Shown: positions 36,488-45,969 of the stretch, in pieces
Numbering within the stretch: the stretch's first letter is position 1
Layout: the number at the start of each line of letters is the position of its first letter
From: Promethearchaeota archaeon
GTDB taxonomy: Archaea; Asgardarchaeota; Lokiarchaeia; Sigyniarchaeales; SOKP01
Direction of reading: 5' to 3'
NCBI GenBank assembly: GCA_016930515.1
Contig: JAFGGO010000108.1
Coordinates: 1 to 64,000, forward strand
Length of the DNA: 64,000 nt
The notes under the pieces: generated by a model
Seen by the model: only the letters and a program-made list of their open reading frames with translations
Database searches by the model: none
What the model was told of the DNA's origin: nothing
Program-made: the position numbers and the translations under genes

Positions 36488-37747
36488 TTATTTTTGATAT
36501 ATTGTGACCACGCAAGTTCCTCCAGAACCTCCTAAATTATGCGTTAAGGCTCTTTCGACATCAAATTTAACTTGACGGTTTCGTTCGGCTCGTCCTCTCA
36601 TTTGCTTGAAAATCTCGACCGCTTGTGCGGCACCAGTGGCTCCAACGGGATGCCCCTTCGATTTCAAACCTCCAGAAGTGTTGATAGGGCGCACTCCGTC
36701 TCGTCGACTTTCCCCATTCTTCACGGCTTCGGCTGCTTTTCCTTTCTCATAAAAACCCAAGTCTTCCATTGCTAATATTTCTGCAATCGTAAAGCAATCG
36801 TGTACCTCAGCAATTTGCATGTCTTTAGGTCCGAGACCGGACATTGAATAGGCTTGCTTTGAAGCTTCTTTCGTTGCGATAAAACTCGTTAAGGTATCTC
36901 GGTCGTGTAGCGATAATGCCGCGCTTCCCTGTCCCGTACCGGTGATCCATAGGGGCGTGTCCGTGAACTTTCTTGCCAACTCTTCCGAGGCGAGGAACAC
37001 GCACGCTCCGCCGTCCGTAATTAATGAACAATCGAACAATCGTAATGGAGAAGCGATATAAGGATTAGCCGAACTTGAAAGAAAATCAATCTCGTCTTTC
37101 CAGTAGGGGACTTGCTGACCTTGACTTTCCGCTCTTTTTATTTTGCTTTCCATTATGTCTTTTATGCTTTGCTGCATTTGAGCAAAGGGGTTTTCCTTGC
37201 CGTTTTCATGGTTTTTTATTCCCACTCTCATGAGATCTTCTGGTTTTGTGCCATATTTATGAAAGTGAGCGGACGCAACAGCTGCATATAATCCTGGGAA
37301 TGTTGCTCCTGCAGGATATTCGTAAGTTGCATCTGCTGCTGCCGCCAATGCGTCAGTCACCATGGTCGTAGGTACTTCCGACATTGTTTCAATACCACAT
37401 ACGGCAATTAATTCGTGAACACCGGAAGCTATGCCCAAGATTGCTTGCCTCAAAGCTATTCCGCTGCTTGCGCAAGCACCTTCAAATCGGGGTGCTGGTT
37501 TTGGTGTAAGACCTACTAAATTCGCCATATTTGGACCTAAATGCCCCTGGTGATTAAATAGATCTGCAGTGAAATTTCCCACGTAGCAGGCGTCCACATC
37601 TTTGGCTTCAATACCATTATCAACACTTTTCACGGCGTCAATCCAAGCATCGACCCACAAATCGGGATTCCTCTTTACGGGAAAGTGCTGTCCGAACTTA
37701 CTCATTCCGGCACCGATCATCGCTACTTTTCTTGCTAATTTTCCCAT
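36488..37747 (-). CDS. thiolase (acetyl-CoA acetyltransferase type)
   Basis: A 419-residue thiolase of the archaeal SCP-x-like group. Catalytic Cys in RFEGACASSGIALRQ, catalytic His in AEVHDCFTIAEIL, and the third block GGLKSKGHPVGATGAAQAVE with NLGGSGGTCVVTIY at the end are all present. It condenses two acetyl-CoA to acetoacetyl-CoA, usually as a complex with DUF35 and HMG-CoA synthase; the DUF35 gene is next, the synthase is not in the window. A role in the mevalonate pathway, whose later genes sit 22 kb away, is likely. Confidence 0.9.
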   Translation of the reverse strand: MGKLARKVAMIGAGMSKFGQHFPVKRNPDLWVDAWIDAVKSVDNGIEAKDVDACYVGNFTADLFNHQGHLGPNMANLVGLTPKPAPRFEGACASSGIALRQAILGIASGVHELIAVCGIETMSEVPTTMVTDALAAAADATYEYPAGATFPGLYAAVASAHFHKYGTKPEDLMRVGIKNHENGKENPFAQMQQSIKDIMESKIKRAESQGQQVPYWKDEIDFLSSSANPYIASPLRLFDCSLITDGGACVFLASEELARKFTDTPLWITGTGQGSAALSLHDRDTLTSFIATKEASKQAYSMSGLGPKDMQIAEVHDCFTIAEILAMEDLGFYEKGKAAEAVKNGESRRDGVRPINTSGGLKSKGHPVGATGAAQAVEIFKQMRGRAERNRQVKFDVERALTHNLGGSGGTCVVTIYQK

Positions 37748-37849
37748 TTTTATTTACCAATAATTAATTTTCTAGTTTTAGTAATTGTCCAAAAATTAAA
37801 ATTCTTACAGTTTTTAATAATAGTTCTATCTTTTTTTAAAAAAGAGAGT

Positions 37850-40180
37850 TTAATTCCTTTCTTTTACTGGCATAAATATTTTAAAAAAATCCCGTTTTAC
37901 CTTGACATTACCTTGAAAGTTAACAATCATCCGATTACCTGAAAGGTTAACGGCGTGGAAACTACTGTAATTTCGCCCAAATCCTATAAAAGTAACAATA
38001 TCTCCATTATTTAGATTAGAGTCCAATTTAGAGGAATCTTTTATTCTTAAAAAGGTTCCAGATTTCAAATCTTCGAGCGAATTGATATTATGAATCGTTG
38101 CGAAAGAAAAAGAACCCGAATAATTTTCAAAAATGTAATCGTGAAGTTGCTTAAGTGGTTTTTTTTCGATTTTAATGGTTTCTCCCTTGATTCCCCTTTT
38201 TGCTATCAATAATGCCGCAATGGCGTGATCCACGAAACCTTTTGCTCTCACTTCGTTCACCAACTTGCCTTGTTGTAAATGAAACATTGCTTCTTTAGTC
38301 GTTTTAAATTCGTCTACTAAAAAGATATCGGGCGGTTCGAAGCGATTTTTTAGAGGTACATTTTCTTGTTCCATTCCTTCTAAATCGTTCAGGTTAGATT
38401 TTACGCAGGATAAATTATCGCAAGGTATACCAAAATATTCAATGAAAAAATCGATGATAAAATCGGAACCAGGACCGTGCCCCACGAAAATCTTGTTGAT
38501 CAATTCCTTTTTTTCGCTAAAAAACAACCCGAGTTCTTCTTCGATTTGCTGTTTTGCAACGCTTTGAGATCTAAGGTCCTTGATGTTGCTCTTTAAATTC
38601 ACATACCATAGTTCTGGCAATTCTCCGTGTTGGATGAGACAAAATCCAAAATGTCTCGTCCCAGGATCTACGGCTAATATCACTTCTTTTTGCTTAAATG
38701 TAAAGAGGTTGATGTCTGCCTTTCCTTTAGATATTTTCATCAATGAATTGAAAAAAGGTTCGAACTCTTGGTTTTTAATTTGTAGAAAAAAATCATGAGC
38801 TTGACTTTGGTAAAGCACTTCGATGTTGTATTTTTCGATTAAGGAAAAAAGATCGTGGTAATTTTCAACTTTCACAATGATATCTTGGCGAGGATCTATT
38901 TTAATTATTTTAACTTTCTCTACTGCTTTTGCTATGGCTTGGGCAATGTCGTCCTCGTTCTTTCCCGAAAGAATGTCCACATGAAGTCCGTCTAGATGGA
39001 ACGCTTCGTAAGCCGTCGAAGCACCTAGTAAATCGAAAAGTCTCTTTTCTTGGTTCCCCCCTCTTGAGATTGTTAATTTTTTTCTCGTTCGTGGGAAGAT
39101 TCTCACGCTTGCCGAGTTATATTTCCCCTTGCTAGGTGCATTTATCGTGATGACTCCTTTTAATTTTGAACTAATTACTTTAAATTCAATGAGATCTTCT
39201 AATTTCTCCTTTATGAAATCGAATTGGAGATCGCCAAGAACTAATATGTTAATATTTTTATTGTTTACAAAGAAATCAAAGGATGTAATTACTTTTTTCA
39301 GGTTTTCAAGGATCTCTGTCGCAATCTTAAATTTTTCGGGATCGTCAATATTAATTACGAATTCCTTGCGAGGATGTAAGTTGGACAAAAGCCCTGTTGT
39401 CTTGGGTGGTATGAATTTGCCATCATGATATTGGGTTCCTAGTTCAAACTCATTTTTTACATTTAGGCTAATCGTGACAATTTCGCCTTCAAGTGCCTGC
39501 TTTAAAGGAGAATTAGCCAGAGAAACCACTTGTCTTATCTTGATTTTATCGTTTAACCATTGTCCTGATTTTAAGGCTCCAGAAGTAAGACCAATGTTCA
39601 GCATCTCGCCAAGACCTTTCCGTTGTTTAAATCCTAATATTACAAAGGCCAATTCAGAATTTTCAAACTCTCTTTTTTTAAGATGAACGGAAATCCTTTC
39701 AATTAAATTCTCAATCCCCGTGATCTTTTTTGCAGATGTTTGGATTATCGGAATTCTTTCTTTCCCAAGCTTTTTTAACTCTGAATTGATTCTTTCAACA
39801 TTCGAATTAGGTAAATCCATTTTTGTTGCTGCGATGATGATAGGTAAATCTCTTTCCCGAGCTTTTTCGTAAAGCCAGTGTGTTCTAGCTTGGAAACCGT
39901 CCGTTCCAGAAATAACCAGTACTAAAAGGTCTGCAAATTCCAATCCCAAGGCAATACCTCCTTGAAAGTCGGCGTGACCCGGAGTGTCTAAAAAATTAAG
40001 CGTTAAGCTTTGTCGTTTCAAAACGAACTGAATGACCTTGAGGGACACCGTCGTACCGTGAGAAAGCTCGTAATCTAAATTATCGGGAAACTTTCCTACT
40101 ATTGCCTCAATCAAGCTTGATTTGCCGTGTTGAGCGTGTCCAGCAACTAGAACATTTAAAATTCTTTCCTTAGTAACCAT
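37850..40180 (-). CDS. translation-factor-type GTPase fused to a RuvC/YqgF-like domain
   Basis: A 776-residue single-frame fusion. The N-terminal GTPase has G1 GHAQHGKSS (14-22), HGTT (41-44), G3 DTPGHADF (65-72), G4 TKMD (119-122) and G5 TSAKK (148-152), as in EF-Tu/IF2/EF-G-type factors. It is followed by an EF-Tu domain II-like segment and an EF-G domain III-like stretch (LVLGDLQFDFIKEKLEDL). From residue about 498 a second domain begins with VILAVDPGTRHFGFCLI, then IFVGHGPGSDFIIDFFIEYF and VDHAIAALLIAKRG: an RNase H-like fold of the RuvC/YqgF kind. The glutamate expected on strand 4 is missing, so nuclease activity is doubtful. No known factor has this arrangement to my knowledge. Confidence 0.8.
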   Translation of the reverse strand: MVTKERILNVLVAGHAQHGKSSLIEAIVGKFPDNLDYELSHGTTVSLKVIQFVLKRQSLTLNFLDTPGHADFQGGIALGLEFADLLVLVISGTDGFQARTHWLYEKARERDLPIIIAATKMDLPNSNVERINSELKKLGKERIPIIQTSAKKITGIENLIERISVHLKKREFENSELAFVILGFKQRKGLGEMLNIGLTSGALKSGQWLNDKIKIRQVVSLANSPLKQALEGEIVTISLNVKNEFELGTQYHDGKFIPPKTTGLLSNLHPRKEFVINIDDPEKFKIATEILENLKKVITSFDFFVNNKNINILVLGDLQFDFIKEKLEDLIEFKVISSKLKGVITINAPSKGKYNSASVRIFPRTRKKLTISRGGNQEKRLFDLLGASTAYEAFHLDGLHVDILSGKNEDDIAQAIAKAVEKVKIIKIDPRQDIIVKVENYHDLFSLIEKYNIEVLYQSQAHDFFLQIKNQEFEPFFNSLMKISKGKADINLFTFKQKEVILAVDPGTRHFGFCLIQHGELPELWYVNLKSNIKDLRSQSVAKQQIEEELGLFFSEKKELINKIFVGHGPGSDFIIDFFIEYFGIPCDNLSCVKSNLNDLEGMEQENVPLKNRFEPPDIFLVDEFKTTKEAMFHLQQGKLVNEVRAKGFVDHAIAALLIAKRGIKGETIKIEKKPLKQLHDYIFENYSGSFSFATIHNINSLEDLKSGTFLRIKDSSKLDSNLNNGDIVTFIGFGRNYSSFHAVNLSGNRMIVNFQGNVKVKRDFFKIFMPVKERN

Positions 40181-40231
40181 TTTTATCTTACGACAATGTA
40201 TTATTTAGTAATTTTAGAATAAGATTATTTA

Positions 40232-40708
40232 TTAAATCTCTCTTCGGAACCCTTCAATAGCTTCAAAATAATCCAAGATAGATTCCCTCAACTCAACGGC
40301 GGGAACAATGTTCCTAACTCTTCTTACATATTCAACAGCTTGAGACCAGCTCCATTCTGGATGTTCCTTTAATAACCACGCAACACAAATAGCTCCGCTC
40401 CGAGAAATACCCATAGCACAATGGACCAAAAGTTTTCTATTATCTTCTTTAATCTTCTTGTTGATAAAAGAGAGTACCTCCGCTATTATTTCGTGAGATG
40501 GATATGTGTTATCTGGAAAACCTCTAAATAAATATTCGAACTTTCCTCTAGGGGGTTGATAATGCTTGTATTCCATCAGGTTAACTATAGCAGTAATTCC
40601 TTCTTCTTCCATCTTCTTAAAATTTAGCCTGGGCCAATACGCACCAATGTATAAATGTTCATTTATCTTGTATATCTCGTCAAGCTCGGGATTTTTATAT
40701 TCTGACAA
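40232..40708 (-). CDS. dual-specificity protein phosphatase
   Basis: A 158-residue cysteine phosphatase. The signature HCAMGISRSG holds the nucleophile C97 and phosphate-binding R103. The N-terminal EIYKINEHLYIGAYWPRLNF and the general-acid region RGFPDNTYPS are typical of small dual-specificity phosphatases. The substrate (phosphoprotein or phosphoinositide/RNA cap-type) is open. It is downstream of the surface-protein gene on the same strand but separated by over 100 bp, and upstream of the GTPase fusion by 51 bp. Confidence 0.9.
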   Translation of the reverse strand: MSEYKNPELDEIYKINEHLYIGAYWPRLNFKKMEEEGITAIVNLMEYKHYQPPRGKFEYLFRGFPDNTYPSHEIIAEVLSFINKKIKEDNRKLLVHCAMGISRSGAICVAWLLKEHPEWSWSQAVEYVRRVRNIVPAVELRESILDYFEAIEGFRREI

Positions 40709-40825
40709 TATTCATAAACCAAAATTTATTAACCACTCTTACTAAAGAAAAATTTTGAGAAGTAATGAATTTTGCTATTAAACAATGTAAAGAAAAAAAT
40801 GATGATGATGAAAAAAAAAATGAGG

Positions 40826-42421
40826 TTATAATTTCTTTTTTCGTATCCTATAGAGGACAAAAGAAATTCCACATAAACCCGCTAATCCAATTAACCAAGG
40901 TTCATAACCAGGAATTCCCCCATTCTCTCCTGTTATTGCTGATGTATAGGCCGTAAAAGTGGGATCCTGCTCTATTGTCCCTCCAGCCCAATCTGGGAAG
41001 CAGGTAACATAATAAAATCCCACACTCACGCTAGATAGATGGCTTAAAATATAAGCAGCTAATAACACCCGAATACCGGCTCTTGTTTCAGTAAGATTTC
41101 CAATAAATCCCGCAATAAATGCGCCAAAACCCAAGATAGTTCCAAAATTAATAGGTGTCGAGACTAAGCCTCTACCCACAACAAATGTTGTAGATTCATG
41201 TTCTTCCGTGCCGTCGAGAGTATAATTGCTCGTTTCATCAAAGTTTAACTTATAAACTGGATGTCCATTAATATAACAAGTGGCTGCTGGGATTTCATGT
41301 GTTATTTGACCGATTGTGGAACCAGTAGAATTTTGAAATCCTATTTCGCTTCCTGAACCTTCGTCTATGTTGAATCTCATGATATTTACCGTATTGATAA
41401 CTGCAAGACTAAAACCTGGATATATCCCAAATCCACTTAACCTTGCTCCGATTCCTCCTCCAGCAGAATTGTTATAGTAACCTAGATAATAACCGCTACC
41501 TAAATTAAGAGAATCTCCTCCAATAGCTGTAGAGATAATTTCTTCCCATTGTGAAAATACCCACAGATTAGTCATTTCACCAATGTTGTATTTGACTCTC
41601 GTAGTGACTTTTCCGTTATCTATTGTAGTGATATATGTGAAATTGAGCTCCTCTATGACAGAGGCCGCAACAATGTTTCCCAAATTAGTAGACGAACTAT
41701 CTAAACCTGCTGATACGCTTAATGGTTGCCATAAAGTAAATACATTTTTATACGACATTCCATAGCTATATTCTGCACCAGTTGATGTTGTAGTTTTTTT
41801 CAAATTTATTGGTATTGCTTCAGTTTCAATTGAAGGATCGACGTGCATCCACGAAGGGGCTCCTGCATCATTAAGTCTTTCGTTAAGTAAAAGTCTATGA
41901 TATCCTGAATAAAACGACCATCCCAAGAACATGTGATTTCTATTGCTAGGAAGTTCCGCTGGATCTGTTTTATAATCATAGTATGCCATCAATCCTAAAA
42001 ACCTGTTCACAACAAATAAATGCGTCGCTGGATCGCCTCCAGGATTAAAATGCTGAACTAACAGCTGAAATGGTGCACACGCATATTCGCTTGAGTTATA
42101 TCCATTGTCAAGATCCCAAGAAAAATTCTGCATTGCAATATATAGGGATTGAACACCCCCAACATTTGTATAGGTTTGATAGAACTTTGAATCAACATCT
42201 GTGATTGAATCGTTGTGAGTTGCTGTTCCGTTATAAACGCCGGGTTTGTAATCTTCTTCTAATTGAAATCCTAAAAAATCGTATGACACATCCCAATATT
42301 CTTCTGCAAACGAATGGTCGTAGAGGTTCTCTCCTGCAGCAGCTACTAATGGTGTGGCAAACGAAAGCATTAAAATGGATACAATGGTCATGCTTAATAA
42401 TTTCTGTTTAAAATTTGCCAT
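40826..42421 (-). CDS. surface protein with C-terminal anchor/sorting region
   Basis: A 531-residue exported protein. It begins with a signal peptide (KQKLLSMTIVSILMLSFATP, cleaved near AAAG). The bulk is rich in Tyr, Asn, Ser and Thr with many potential N-glycosylation sites, as in archaeal cell-surface proteins. The end has GIPGYEPW, then a hydrophobic segment (IGLAGLCGISFVLYRI) and RKKKL: a C-terminal sorting/anchor layout like the CTERM signals of Lokiarchaeal surface proteins. A second hydrophobic stretch near residue 430-470 may be another membrane segment. The domain is not recognised otherwise. Confidence 0.75.
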   Translation of the reverse strand: MANFKQKLLSMTIVSILMLSFATPLVAAAGENLYDHSFAEEYWDVSYDFLGFQLEEDYKPGVYNGTATHNDSITDVDSKFYQTYTNVGGVQSLYIAMQNFSWDLDNGYNSSEYACAPFQLLVQHFNPGGDPATHLFVVNRFLGLMAYYDYKTDPAELPSNRNHMFLGWSFYSGYHRLLLNERLNDAGAPSWMHVDPSIETEAIPINLKKTTTSTGAEYSYGMSYKNVFTLWQPLSVSAGLDSSSTNLGNIVAASVIEELNFTYITTIDNGKVTTRVKYNIGEMTNLWVFSQWEEIISTAIGGDSLNLGSGYYLGYYNNSAGGGIGARLSGFGIYPGFSLAVINTVNIMRFNIDEGSGSEIGFQNSTGSTIGQITHEIPAATCYINGHPVYKLNFDETSNYTLDGTEEHESTTFVVGRGLVSTPINFGTILGFGAFIAGFIGNLTETRAGIRVLLAAYILSHLSSVSVGFYYVTCFPDWAGGTIEQDPTFTAYTSAITGENGGIPGYEPWLIGLAGLCGISFVLYRIRKKKL

Positions 42422-42585
42422 TTTTGTTCAAATTTATTGCTAATAGTTTGGATATATTTTTTATGGAAATTCAAGCATAAAAATATAACCCATAAATTAG
42501 AGCCTTAAGTTCTAAACAATGAATTAAAACCAAGCAAACATGATTGGTTTTATAAAATACACCTTCTTTACGATTTATTTTTTGA

Positions 42586-42972
42586 TTAGATTTTGGCTAA
42601 ATCTCGGCTTGCTATCACACTTGCATCAAGACCCAAAACATCTTTAACGAGCACTTGTCCCATTATTAGCGGTGCTTCAATTTCTAGCGTGGCAATTTCT
42701 CTCAAGACATCGTCTAATTTCTCCTTAGGAATGGGTACATTGGTTCTCACGGGAACGAGAGGCAACAGCCCGTTTTTCACGCGCATCGTGGTAGTTAGAA
42801 TTCGTTTTGGAGAGATAAATTCCTCTTTAGCGTATTCTTCACCTCTCTTGCAGGTGTGTCCTTCCACGATGAGCTCTCCATTCACATTTTTCACATGAAT
42901 CTCGCATCCTGTTGGGCAAACAATACAACGCACGGTTTTTTCTCCTTCTGGTAAAACTTCAGTCATTTTCAT
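42586..42972 (-). CDS. DUF1667 protein, partner of FAD oxidoreductase
   Basis: A 128-residue protein with CIVCPTGCEIHV (C-x2-C-x3-C) followed by GHTCKRGEEYAKEEF, a four-cysteine set that probably binds a metal cluster, and then VRTNVPIPKEKLDD. This is the DUF1667 family found next to glycerol-3-phosphate-dehydrogenase-like FAD oxidoreductases. A strong ribosome site (AAAGGAGG) precedes a cluster of ATGs at 42975, 42972 and 42966; the longer start at 43014 is unlikely because it overlaps the upstream gene. Last gene of a three-gene operon. Confidence 0.8.
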   Translation of the reverse strand: MKMTEVLPEGEKTVRCIVCPTGCEIHVKNVNGELIVEGHTCKRGEEYAKEEFISPKRILTTTMRVKNGLLPLVPVRTNVPIPKEKLDDVLREIATLEIEAPLIMGQVLVKDVLGLDASVIASRDLAKI

Positions 42973-42982
42973 CATTCCTCCT

Positions 42983-44311
42983 TTATATTGAGTTCCTCCA
43001 CTTTTCAAAACCATTCCGATTATTGATGAGAACTTCTGGTTCTGGAATCACTTCTATCTCCATTGCTTTAGTTTCTTGGTTCAAGCCAATCTCTTCTAAA
43101 TTCACATTTAATTCGATCATTTCGCTCGGTAAGACATATCTCCTCTTTTTTTTAAAAAAGACCTTGTTATTGTCGTCTTTAAATTGTATTAAAACCCTTC
43201 GTTCGGGGTGTTTTACTCGAAACGAAAAAATTACATCCTTTGAAAGGTCTTTCGTGTTTATCAAGTCCGGCTTCACGTAATTCACGTTTTCTCCTGCGCT
43301 ACACTTTATTTTTCTCTTTTTTTCGGAACACTTTCCAAACTTGTTGTCGATGTAATCAACAGCATTTAATCCTGCTCGTTTTGCTTCAGCGACCACTAGA
43401 TCCACGAGGTCGTGTACCTGTAATACGTTACCGCACGCAAAAATACCCTCTGAGGTGGTTTGAAGGTTATTATCTATTGTCGGCCCTCCATTTGAAGATA
43501 TTTCCGCACCGCAATTTTGTGTGAGTTCGTTTTCTGGAATCAAACCAACTGACAAGAGCAAGGTATCACATTCAATAAAGCGGTCAGTTCCGATGATTCT
43601 ATCAAACTTGCGATCAACTTTTGAGATCGTCACCCCCTTGACTCGATTTCTTCCATGAATCTTGGTTACGGTATAACTCGTGATGAGTGGAATGTCGTAA
43701 TCCTCCAAGCACTGGACTTGATTTCTTAAGAGTCCGCTGACGTATGGTTGAATCTCGACAACTGCTTTTACTTGACACCCTTCCCATGTCAATCTCCTCG
43801 CCATGATCATTCCAATATCCCCGCTTCCTAAAATCACATAAGTCCTCCCTGGAAGGTAGCCTTCAATGTTGACGAATCTTTGCGCCTGACCTGCCGTATA
43901 AATTCCCGAGGGTCTAAATCCTGGCATGTTAATCGAACCTCGAGTTCTTTCGCGACATCCCATGCTTAGTATGATCGCCTTGGCATTTATCTCAATAAGT
44001 CCCTCGTCCTTATTTATAGCGTGAATGACCTTGTCTTCTGATAGCTTTATGACCATTGTTTCTAACTTGTAGGGAATTTCAAGTCGTTTAACCTCGTTGA
44101 TGAATCTTTGAACGAACTCAGGTCCAGTCAGTTCCTCTTTAAATTCGTGAAGTCCAAATCCGTTGTGAATACATTGAAGCGTAATTCCTCCCAATTCCTT
44201 GTCTCTTTCGAGTATGAGGACGTTCTTGTTCTCCTTTTTTACGACTATTGCAGCTGCTAACCCTGCAGAACCACCACCTATGATCGCTACATCTGTCTCG
44301 TATTTTTTCAC
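42983..44311 (-). CDS. FAD-dependent oxidoreductase (glycerol-3-phosphate dehydrogenase operon)
   Basis: A 442-residue pyridine-nucleotide-disulfide-type oxidoreductase. N-terminal FAD loop AIIGGGSAGLAAAIVVKKEN, the second nucleotide loop VILGSGDIGMIMARRLTWEG, and a C-terminal EGIFACGNVLQVHDLVD. It begins with GTG, 3 nt after the stop of the GlpA-like gene, with AGGGGG upstream. In bacteria such three-gene sets (GlpA-like, FAD oxidoreductase, DUF1667) serve an anaerobic glycerol-3-phosphate dehydrogenase. In archaea it might act on glycerol-1- or -3-phosphate. Confidence 0.85.
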   Translation of the reverse strand: MKKYETDVAIIGGGSAGLAAAIVVKKENKNVLILERDKELGGITLQCIHNGFGLHEFKEELTGPEFVQRFINEVKRLEIPYKLETMVIKLSEDKVIHAINKDEGLIEINAKAIILSMGCRERTRGSINMPGFRPSGIYTAGQAQRFVNIEGYLPGRTYVILGSGDIGMIMARRLTWEGCQVKAVVEIQPYVSGLLRNQVQCLEDYDIPLITSYTVTKIHGRNRVKGVTISKVDRKFDRIIGTDRFIECDTLLLSVGLIPENELTQNCGAEISSNGGPTIDNNLQTTSEGIFACGNVLQVHDLVDLVVAEAKRAGLNAVDYIDNKFGKCSEKKRKIKCSAGENVNYVKPDLINTKDLSKDVIFSFRVKHPERRVLIQFKDDNNKVFFKKKRRYVLPSEMIELNVNLEEIGLNQETKAMEIEVIPEPEVLINNRNGFEKWRNSI

Positions 44312-44314
44312 GAT

Positions 44315-45784
44315 TTATAAAGCCCCCTTTCGTTTGAGTTCAGTTAAAATCCTATCCTTTGTCCTGCATACAACTATGTTTGTATCATCTCCTCTTTTAG
44401 TGATTTCTTCATATGGGAGGTTTAATTCCTTGGATAAAAGTTCTATGATTCGTGGTCTGCAAAAACCGCCTTGACATCTTCCCATGCCTGGTCTGCAACG
44501 AAACTTTACGCCATCAACAGTTCTTGCTCCAACAGGAGCTCGAATTGCGTTTAAAATTTCCTTTTCTGGAACCGTTTCGCACCGACACACAATCCTACCC
44601 CATGAGGGGTCTTCTTTTATTTTTAAATCTATTTCATCATTTGAAAAATTCACGAAACGTTCGGGTTTTGGTCGATATGGATTATAATCTTCTTTTTTCT
44701 TCATGGTTAAGCCGAGTAGTTCAAGAAATTCTTGTACTTTCTCGGCAATAGAAAAACAGGAAGAAAGTCCGGGGGATAATATTCCAGCAACATTAATAAA
44801 TCCGTAAACATCCGTGTTATCAATAATAAAATCCATTGATTCTGGTACAGCTCTCAAACCAGCAAAATTTCTAATCGTGCTTTTCAACGGCAAGTTAGGA
44901 ACGAGTTTCATTCCTCCCTCCAATACTTCCTTTAATCCTGCAGTTGTTGTGGACAGATCGTCTATATCAACTATATTTTGGGCGTTTGGTCCTGCAAATG
45001 TGTTTCCGTGTATTGTTGGACATACCAAAATACCTTTCGATACTTTAGTCGGGGATGGAAATAGGATTTTATTTAGTCGAATGGAATTTCTATCAAATAA
45101 AATATATTCTCCCTTGCGCGGTATGATGTCAAAATAATCCAAACCAAGCATCTTGGATATCCTTGAAGAATAAAGTCCCGCAGCGTTGATTAGGTGACTT
45201 CCTTGAAACTCTTCCGTTCTGGTTTTAACGTGAAACACATAATCCTGGTGCTTGATCTTAATTACTTCTTGATTACGGAAAAATTTAACTCCATTTGTAG
45301 CGGCATTTTCTGCCAAGGCAAAGGTCATTTCGTAGGGACTTACGATACCAGCAGAAGGGGCGTGAAGGACAGCAACAACCTCGGGTGTTAAATTTGGTTC
45401 CATCTTTAGAATTTTTTCCTTATCGAAAATCACTTCCAAACCAGGAATACCGTCTTGTATGCCGTTTTTTCGATAAGTTTCCAATTCTTCTATTTGATAA
45501 TCTTCCAATGCAACCACGAAAGATCCTATCCTTCGAAGAGGAAAATTCAATTCCTCTTGTGCTTTAGTATACAATTGATTACCATGTATACAGAGATTCC
45601 GCTTGGTATATTTTCTATCTGCCGCGTAACCTGCGTGTACCACTCCTGAGTTAGCCTTCGTCGTTCCCGAAGCGATATCTGCTTCTTTTTCCAATAATGC
45701 AATGTTAATATCGTACTTCGAAAGAGTTCGAGCTATAGCACAACCTATTACCCCTCCACCTACGATGATCACGTCATAAATCAA
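44315..45784 (-). CDS. GlpA-like FAD-dependent glycerol-3-phosphate dehydrogenase
   Basis: A protein of about 489 residues with DAO-type FAD domain: VIIVGGGVIGCAIARTLSKY at the start and GIVSPYEMTFALAENAATNG in the substrate domain. The C-terminus carries a BFD-like [2Fe-2S] domain, VCRCETVPEKEI then MGRCQGGFCRP. Together this matches anaerobic GlpA. No ATG is available; the TTG at 45784 gives the usual N-terminus, and a TTG at 45832 would add 16 residues. It is first in the three-gene operon. Confidence 0.85.
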   Translation of the reverse strand: MIYDVIIVGGGVIGCAIARTLSKYDINIALLEKEADIASGTTKANSGVVHAGYAADRKYTKRNLCIHGNQLYTKAQEELNFPLRRIGSFVVALEDYQIEELETYRKNGIQDGIPGLEVIFDKEKILKMEPNLTPEVVAVLHAPSAGIVSPYEMTFALAENAATNGVKFFRNQEVIKIKHQDYVFHVKTRTEEFQGSHLINAAGLYSSRISKMLGLDYFDIIPRKGEYILFDRNSIRLNKILFPSPTKVSKGILVCPTIHGNTFAGPNAQNIVDIDDLSTTTAGLKEVLEGGMKLVPNLPLKSTIRNFAGLRAVPESMDFIIDNTDVYGFINVAGILSPGLSSCFSIAEKVQEFLELLGLTMKKKEDYNPYRPKPERFVNFSNDEIDLKIKEDPSWGRIVCRCETVPEKEILNAIRAPVGARTVDGVKFRCRPGMGRCQGGFCRPRIIELLSKELNLPYEEITKRGDDTNIVVCRTKDRILTELKRKGAL

Positions 45785-45969
45785 TTGAACGATTACCCAA
45801 TAGTCGAGTGTTTTATTTATCTTATGATACAATAAGTAGTAAATAAATTATTAGTTTTTTCTTCGTTTTTTTCTAAATGGTTTAGAATAATCAAAATCTA
45901 GAAAATCTTGCTATATCCTAACGAGTAATTATGGACTTATTTTTAACATGAATTGGGTGTATTCAAATA

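Noticed and set aside
40765-40956. 63-codon plus-strand frame with a Lys/Asp-rich start
   Set aside because: It overlaps the surface-protein gene on the other strand and arises from an A-rich, GATGAT repeat tract; no family or ribosome site.
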